Shown here piece by piece: positions 59,744 through 64,000 of a DNA stretch of 64,000 nt (positions are counted from its first letter, which is position 1; each line of letters opens with the position of its first letter). Source of the stretch: Lancefieldella parvula_C (GTDB taxonomy: Bacteria > Actinomycetota > Coriobacteriia > Coriobacteriales > Atopobiaceae); the NCBI RefSeq assembly GCF_000758945.1, contig NZ_JRND01000014.1:1-64000 (forward strand), read 5' to 3'. The notes under the pieces were generated by a model. That model did no database searches and was not told the DNA's origin. It worked only from the letters and a program-made list of their open reading frames with translations. Made by a program: the position numbers and the translations under genes.

Positions 59744-61336
59744 ATGGCACAGGTTCTTGATTTAAGCAAATCCGTTTATGAGATTTGCACTAAGTATCCC
59801 GTTATTAAAGGCCTCATGGCAGAAAATGGCTTTGCCGAGATTACCGAGCCAGGCCGTCTTCAGACCATGGGTCGTTTTATGACCATCCCTAAAGGTTGCG
59901 ACCACAAAGGCGTAGACCTTGAAGAGCTCAAAGCGATCTTCCGCGCTCACGGCTTTACCATTCTTGGTGATGAGGAGCCTGCAGCAGCAGAAACCCCAGC
60001 TGACGAGAAACCCGCAGAGGCAGAGAACACACCTATTGCGCAGACCCCCGAGGAGCGCAAAGCTCTTATCGCCCAATATCTTGAGCGCCTCAACAACGGT
60101 GAGGACATCGAGGCTGTTCGCGAGGACTTTACCCGCAACTTCAAGGACGTTTCTGGCACAGAGATTTCCAATGCCGAGCAGGAGCTTATTGCTGGTGGCG
60201 TTCCTATGGAGAAGGTCCTGAAGCTCTGTGACGTTCACGCCGCTCTCTTTGAAGGCAAGGTTTCTTGCGCACCAACAGGTGCTGTTGAAGAGACTCCTGG
60301 CCATCCTGTTTGGACCATGCGCCAAGAGAACGACCGCATTCTTGCCTTTATCCACGACCGCGTTGCTCCAGATGTGAAGCGTGCTCGTACGCTTACCGAG
60401 TCTTCCAGCAACGAAGAGTGCGCTGGCGTTGCAGCAATTCTGAAGGCTGATATGGACGCCTTTGACGAGGTCTTTGTTCACTACAAGCGCAAGGAAGAGC
60501 TGCTCTTCCCTCACCTAGAGCGCCACGATATCACCGGTCCTTCAAAGGTTATGTGGGGTAAGGACGACGAGGTAAGAAACGCTGTTAACGGTGCAGAGGC
60601 TCTGCTTGAGACTGCGTACGGCCAGTATGATGCAGGCCTTATGGCAGCCGTTGCTGACTATCTGGATGAGGCTATTGAGGGTGCTGAGTCCATGGCATCC
60701 AAGGAAGAAAACGTCCTCATTCCACTTTCCCTTGAGCACCTAACTGCTACTCAGTGGACCCAGATTGCTGCTGAAGAGAACGAGTTTGGCCACGCATTTG
60801 GCGTCAATCCTCCTTCATGGCACGCAGATCCTCTTGAGCTTGCAAACGACAAGCTTAAAGAGATGGAAGCCGCAGCCGCTATGGACGAGAATAACGCTGA
60901 AGCAGAAGAGGAAGCAATTTCTGCTGACGGTAAGGTTAAGCTCTCTACCGGTGAGTTCACCATTCCGCAGCTTGAGGCTGTCTTTGCAACTATTCCGCTC
61001 GACATTACCTTTGTTGACGCTGATGACAAGACACGTTACTTCAGCCACGGCGACACCCGTGCTTTCCCTCGTCCTAAGAGCTGCCTTGGCCGCGACGTAT
61101 ATGACTGTCATCCACCAAAGAGCCAAGAGGCTGTTCGTCGCATCCTCACCGAGTTCAGGAGCGGTCGTAGCGACTCCTCTGAGTTCTGGTTTGAGGTCAG
61201 GGATAAGTTCCTCTATGTCCGTTACTTTGCTGTTCGCGATGAAGAGGGCAATTACTTGGGCGCTCTTGAGACCACTCAGGACATCGGACCAATCCGCGCT
61301 CTTGAGGGTGAGAACCGCAGAGGTTCTGACAGCTAA
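59744..61336 (+). CDS. DUF438 / hemerythrin / PAS protein
   Basis: Cytosolic protein of 530 aa, probably a redox or gas sensor. Residues 1-70 are a DUF1858-like domain (LDLSKSVYEICTKYPVIKGL). Residues 100-180 are DUF438 (EERKALIAQYLERLNNGED, LIAGGVPMEKVLKLCDVHAALF). Residues 185-360 are a hemerythrin HHE domain with likely di-iron ligands in HPVWTMRQE, HYKRKEELLFPHLERH and SKEENVLIPLSLEHL. Residues 405-525 are a PAS domain (EAVFATIPLDITFVDADDKT to YLGALETTQDIGPIRALEG). GAGGAG precedes the ATG. The family occurs in anaerobes; its reaction is unknown. Confidence 0.88.
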   Translation: MAQVLDLSKSVYEICTKYPVIKGLMAENGFAEITEPGRLQTMGRFMTIPKGCDHKGVDLEELKAIFRAHGFTILGDEEPAAAETPADEKPAEAENTPIAQTPEERKALIAQYLERLNNGEDIEAVREDFTRNFKDVSGTEISNAEQELIAGGVPMEKVLKLCDVHAALFEGKVSCAPTGAVEETPGHPVWTMRQENDRILAFIHDRVAPDVKRARTLTESSSNEECAGVAAILKADMDAFDEVFVHYKRKEELLFPHLERHDITGPSKVMWGKDDEVRNAVNGAEALLETAYGQYDAGLMAAVADYLDEAIEGAESMASKEENVLIPLSLEHLTATQWTQIAAEENEFGHAFGVNPPSWHADPLELANDKLKEMEAAAAMDENNAEAEEEAISADGKVKLSTGEFTIPQLEAVFATIPLDITFVDADDKTRYFSHGDTRAFPRPKSCLGRDVYDCHPPKSQEAVRRILTEFRSGRSDSSEFWFEVRDKFLYVRYFAVRDEEGNYLGALETTQDIGPIRALEGENRRGSDS

Positions 61337-61387
61337 GATCTTGCGCGCGTAAAACCCTGAGTTGCCTCTTAAAAATTTTGTACGACT

Positions 61388-61428
61388 TGGTAGGCGATGT
61401 GTCCTTTTTAAGGCACATCGCCTACACT
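61388..61428 (+). terminator. Terminator of the DUF438 gene
   Basis: GTAGGCGATGTG (61388-61399) pairs with CACATCGCCTAC (61112 offset, 61412-61423), with inner CCTT/AAGG pairs. The T-run is interrupted (ATTTCT). It precedes the MFS gene by about 30 bp. Confidence 0.75.
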
Positions 61429-61455
61429 ATTTCTGGCCAAAAGAGAGGAGCCTCA

Positions 61456-62718
61456 GTGCTACATCGTTTACTCGGCACTAAATATGCATACGCCATCGTT
61501 GCAACTTGTATTGTCATCATGTTTTTGCCGTGCGCCATTATCCTTACGTGCTTTGGCATCTTTATCACACCAGTTTCACAATATTTTGGCGTTCCCCGCG
61601 TTGCCTTCTCCGCGGTCTTCTCGGTGCTCTGCATTGCCATGACGGTAGTTCTGCCATTCATAGGCAAGTTCTATAAAACGCACGACACGCGCCTTGTGCT
61701 TTCTGCAAGCGTTATCATTTGTGCAATTTCATATGGAGCTATGTCAGCAGCTCAAGAGATGTGGCATTTTTATCTCTGCGCAGTGGGACTTGGTATTGGC
61801 GTACCTGCGCTCATGTTCTTGTGTGTCCCTGCCCTCATCAACGATTGGTTTGACCAGCGCGTTGGTACTTTTATGGGTCTCTGCTTTGCATTTACCGGCA
61901 TTGGCGGCACTGTCTTTAACCCCATTGGATCTGCCATTATCTCCTCTGGCCCTGAAGGTTGGCGCGCTTGCTATCTGATTTTTGCCCTGGTTATGCTTGT
62001 AGGAACACTCCCCTTCACCCTTTTTGTGGTGCGCGAGAAACCCCAAGACCTTGGCCTTACCCCTCTTACCTTCTCCTCTACTGACGAGAAAAACGTTGAG
62101 GTTGCAGAGACTTCTTCAACCGACATCTCTGCTGATGACGCAATGAAATATCCAGAGTTTTATATGGTCGCTGCGTTTTACGCGCTCATTACCTTTAACC
62201 AGCAAATCTCTCAGTACTTCCCAAGCTATGCAGCAACCTTTGCAGAAACTGCTCCTGCCATTGCCGCTGCCACAGGCCTTCTTGCTGGAACAACTATGCT
62301 GGGTCAAGCAATTGGAAAAGTGCTTCTAGGTGCTTTAAGCGATATCTCCGTGAAGCTTGCTTGCTTTGTAGGAATTTTCTCGGGTATTGTTGGCTTACTT
62401 TTGCTGGGAGTTAAACTTCCGGTGTTGCCGCTCTTGCTGGCAGGAACCTTCCTTTTTGGAATTGCCTATGCCCTTACAACGGTCGGATCTCCACTTTTGG
62501 TACGTGCGGTCTTTGGTAAAAAAGATTCCACTCTTATTTACTCAAGAATTGCAGGTGTAAGCAGCTTTGTCTCTGCTTGTGCGCTCATTATTTGGAGCCT
62601 GATTGTAGATGGTTCAGCCCACGGTTTCTTGGTGCTCTTTGGCATTGGTATTGTGCTGATGAGTAGTTGTCTTGCCCTAGCGCTCGCTGCACTTAAGCGC
62701 GCTGACAAACGAGCATAA
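61456..62718 (+). CDS. MFS transporter, oxalate/formate-monocarboxylate-like
   Basis: Inner-membrane carrier, 420 aa, with twelve predicted helices and a hydrophilic central loop (about residues 205-230). The first-half pattern FGIFITPVSQYFGVPRVAFS and LINDWFDQRVGTFMGLCFAF resembles the OFA/monocarboxylate group. The GTG start at 61456 with GGAG 5-6 nt upstream is preferred because the open frame upstream passes through the preceding terminator. The last 26 bp overlap the convergent methyltransferase-like gene. Substrate unknown. Confidence 0.85.
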   Translation: MLHRLLGTKYAYAIVATCIVIMFLPCAIILTCFGIFITPVSQYFGVPRVAFSAVFSVLCIAMTVVLPFIGKFYKTHDTRLVLSASVIICAISYGAMSAAQEMWHFYLCAVGLGIGVPALMFLCVPALINDWFDQRVGTFMGLCFAFTGIGGTVFNPIGSAIISSGPEGWRACYLIFALVMLVGTLPFTLFVVREKPQDLGLTPLTFSSTDEKNVEVAETSSTDISADDAMKYPEFYMVAAFYALITFNQQISQYFPSYAATFAETAPAIAAATGLLAGTTMLGQAIGKVLLGALSDISVKLACFVGIFSGIVGLLLLGVKLPVLPLLLAGTFLFGIAYALTTVGSPLLVRAVFGKKDSTLIYSRIAGVSSFVSACALIIWSLIVDGSAHGFLVLFGIGIVLMSSCLALALAALKRADKRA

Positions 62719-63448
62719 GGTTATCTGGCTCTGTTGGGTCTGCCTCTGGATCAAAAGGAATAACCTCTACCTCTTCAAACACTGTGCGAGCAGCATCTAG
62801 AAGCACTTCAAGCTGATGCGCTCCCTCTCCTACCTGTGCAGAAACTACATTTGTGAGATATCTTCCACCAGGAGTAAGACAATGTGCCACCAGGCTCATC
62901 CACTCGCTGGTCATCATAGCCGCTGGAGGAACTTCTCCGCTAAAGCAATCATTTAAGATAGCGTCATAGCGCCTATTATCAGAGGTAGCTAGGCTCTTTA
63001 TATACTCAACGCCATCAGCTACCTGTACCTGAAGCCTACCATTACTCTCTCTAATAGCTTCATCCACAAAGAAATAGCTGCGAGCAAGGTCTGCAATTTT
63101 AGGATCAAGCTCCAGTGCGTCACAAGAAACCTCTGGATAATGAGCCACTAAATATCGAGGATACGAGCAACCACCAGCGCCCAACATTAAGACTGAGTGT
63201 ACGGGACAGGCAGCTTCAAACAACAAGTCGTACAGCTCAAGATAAGGAAATACCAGCTGGTTCTTTCTTGAATCTGTGTACGTTGCACTTTCATAGGCGC
63301 CGCCCTGCCACAACACACGTATTTCTCCACCTTCACCATCTGAGATAGGAAACACCAGCGCAGGGCCATTCAGTGCCTGAGGTTCAACGCAAATACCTGC
63401 ACAAGTTAGGAGCTCCATATCATGAGCAGTAAGCTGTTTTTCTGACAT
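62693..63448 (-). CDS. Spermidine synthase-like SAM-fold protein
   Basis: 251 aa. A Rossmann methyltransferase core with the SAM/dcSAM motif VLMLGAGGCSYPRYL near residue 88, DALELDPKIADLAR near 110 and YDAILNDCFSG near 160, as in spermidine synthases and the spermidine-synthase-like family. The N-terminal beta part is short (ESATYTDSRKNQLVFPYLE). In organisms without polyamine genes such proteins are often methyltransferase-like with unknown substrate. GGAG precedes the ATG; the 3' end overlaps the MFS gene. Confidence 0.78.
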   Translation of the reverse strand: MSEKQLTAHDMELLTCAGICVEPQALNGPALVFPISDGEGGEIRVLWQGGAYESATYTDSRKNQLVFPYLELYDLLFEAACPVHSVLMLGAGGCSYPRYLVAHYPEVSCDALELDPKIADLARSYFFVDEAIRESNGRLQVQVADGVEYIKSLATSDNRRYDAILNDCFSGEVPPAAMMTSEWMSLVAHCLTPGGRYLTNVVSAQVGEGAHQLEVLLDAARTVFEEVEVIPFDPEADPTEPDNLMLVCQRA

Positions 63449-63521
63449 GGAGCTCCTTCGAGTAATGTGTTGTATGCGGTATGTCTAAGTATAGCTAGTA
63501 CACGGGGTTTCTCGCCAGGTA

Positions 63522-64000
63522 CTACCTCAACTCAAACGAATCGGCATCGGTGATGCAGACGCAGGTGTCATAGAACGCCCTGAGCGATCGGTACCCTAAA
63601 AGCGTGTCTTTGGTGCCCGCGGTCTCGTAGACGGAGTGCATAGCAAGCTGTGGCAGACCTACGTCAACGGCGTGCATGCTGGCCTGAATGTTGGAGAGGT
63701 TGCCCAGCGTTGATCCACCTGGCATGTCGCTTCTATTGGCAAAAACCTGGTAAGGAATGTTTTGTTGCTTCCAAATAGCCTCAACAATGGCGCGGCTAAA
63801 CGCATCGGTGCAGTACGACTGACGGGCTGCTTCCTTGATAACCATGCCGCCATTGAGATAAGGCTTGTTGGCCGCATCGTGCTTCTCGGGATAATTGGGG
63901 TGTACCGCATGCGCATTATCGCAGCTTACCAGCAAAGATGCCGAGAGCGCTCGGTAGTAATCGTCCTGTGTAAAGCCAAGCGTGGCGTTTACGCGTTGCA
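63522..64000 (-). CDS. M18-family aminopeptidase, C-terminal part (runs off the window)
   Basis: The reading frame is open from the window edge to the stop at 63522, giving the last 159 codons of a protein usually 430-460 aa long. CDNAHAVHPNYPEKHD, NRSDMPGGSTLGN and VDVGLPQLAMHSVYET are the zinc-site and dimer motifs of M18 aspartyl/aminoacyl aminopeptidases. The true start lies beyond 64000. It releases N-terminal (often acidic) residues from peptides in the cytosol. Confidence 0.92.
   Translation of the reverse strand, partial: QRVNATLGFTQDDYYRALSASLLVSCDNAHAVHPNYPEKHDAANKPYLNGGMVIKEAARQSYCTDAFSRAIVEAIWKQQNIPYQVFANRSDMPGGSTLGNLSNIQASMHAVDVGLPQLAMHSVYETAGTKDTLLGYRSLRAFYDTCVCITDADSFELR

Noticed and set aside
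62693..63448. True spermidine synthase
   Set aside because: The fold is right, but no polyamine gene adjoins it and the N-terminal substrate domain is short; a specific reaction is not supported.
9485..63516. GGCGAGAA as a polar KOPS/SRS-like motif
   Set aside because: By-eye counts are 17 in one orientation and 14 in the other with no switch point, so polarity is not supported in this window. Other roles remain open.

Overview
The window looks like chromosomal DNA from a low-to-mid GC member of the Coriobacteriia (Actinomycetota). Lancefieldella/Atopobium, perhaps L. parvula, is my best guess. This rests on protein flavour and architecture only: an LPXTG surface protein, a TagO-type wall glycosyl-1-phosphate transferase, Tat-type lipoprotein signals, Rho with a long low-complexity N-terminal extension, and a RecJ-helicase fusion. 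No rRNA is present, so the species is inferred. About three quarters of the genes lie on the minus strand. I see no prophage, IS transposase or CRISPR array.

Layout. 0.1-2.1 kb: sortase-anchored surface protein. 2.3-11.5 kb: alpha-glucan module (malP, malQ, an MsmX-like ATPase, two permeases, a binding lipoprotein and a divergent GntR/UTRA regulator). 11.5-18.4 kb: orphan ABC-2 permease, lipid kinase, PTS enzyme I, 1-phosphofructokinase-like kinase, tRNA-Lys and tRNA-His, a MalY-type lyase. 18.5-25.4 kb: tRNA-Arg, then the aspartate/threonine genes (hom-lysC-asd on minus, thrC-thrB on plus). 25.8-30.8 kb: five-gene branched-chain amino-acid ABC operon. 31-41 kb: an unknown membrane protein, rho, a double-wHTH MarR-like regulator, argS, pncB, a tail-anchored coiled-coil protein, a radical-SAM activase, tRNA-Ala. 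41.6-45 kb: tagO, then infC-rpmI-rplT behind an attenuator, and tRNA-Leu. 45-51.5 kb: recJ-recQ fusion, relA/spoT and a metallo-beta-lactamase-fold hydrolase in one overlapping operon. 51.6-58 kb: lysA-dapA-dapB-dapH-tgt behind a lysine riboswitch, preceded by an aminotransferase that fits the acetyl-DAP pathway. 58-64 kb: membrane-anchored EEP hydrolase, an orphan DinJ antitoxin with a broken toxin, a DUF438/hemerythrin/PAS protein, an MFS carrier, a spermidine-synthase-like protein and the end of an M18 aminopeptidase.

How it works together. The aspartate pathway is split between two loci. hom-lysC-asd and thrCB make homoserine and threonine. The lysine branch runs through the acetylase variant (dapH) and is controlled by an L-box whose 3' edge can pair either with the aptamer or with the strand that hides the lysA Shine-Dalgarno. 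The tRNA-modification gene tgt is carried in that lysine-controlled operon. The maltodextrin genes form a classic uptake and phosphorolysis unit with a malE/malF intercistronic hairpin.

The least explained signals are non-coding. (1) The octamer GGCGAGAA occurs about 31 times, counted by eye, where about 2 are expected. (2) A 261-bp structured element is present twice without gaps, with a covarying base pair. (3) A 178-bp element has 24-bp terminal inverted repeats. All three favour the ends of convergent genes.
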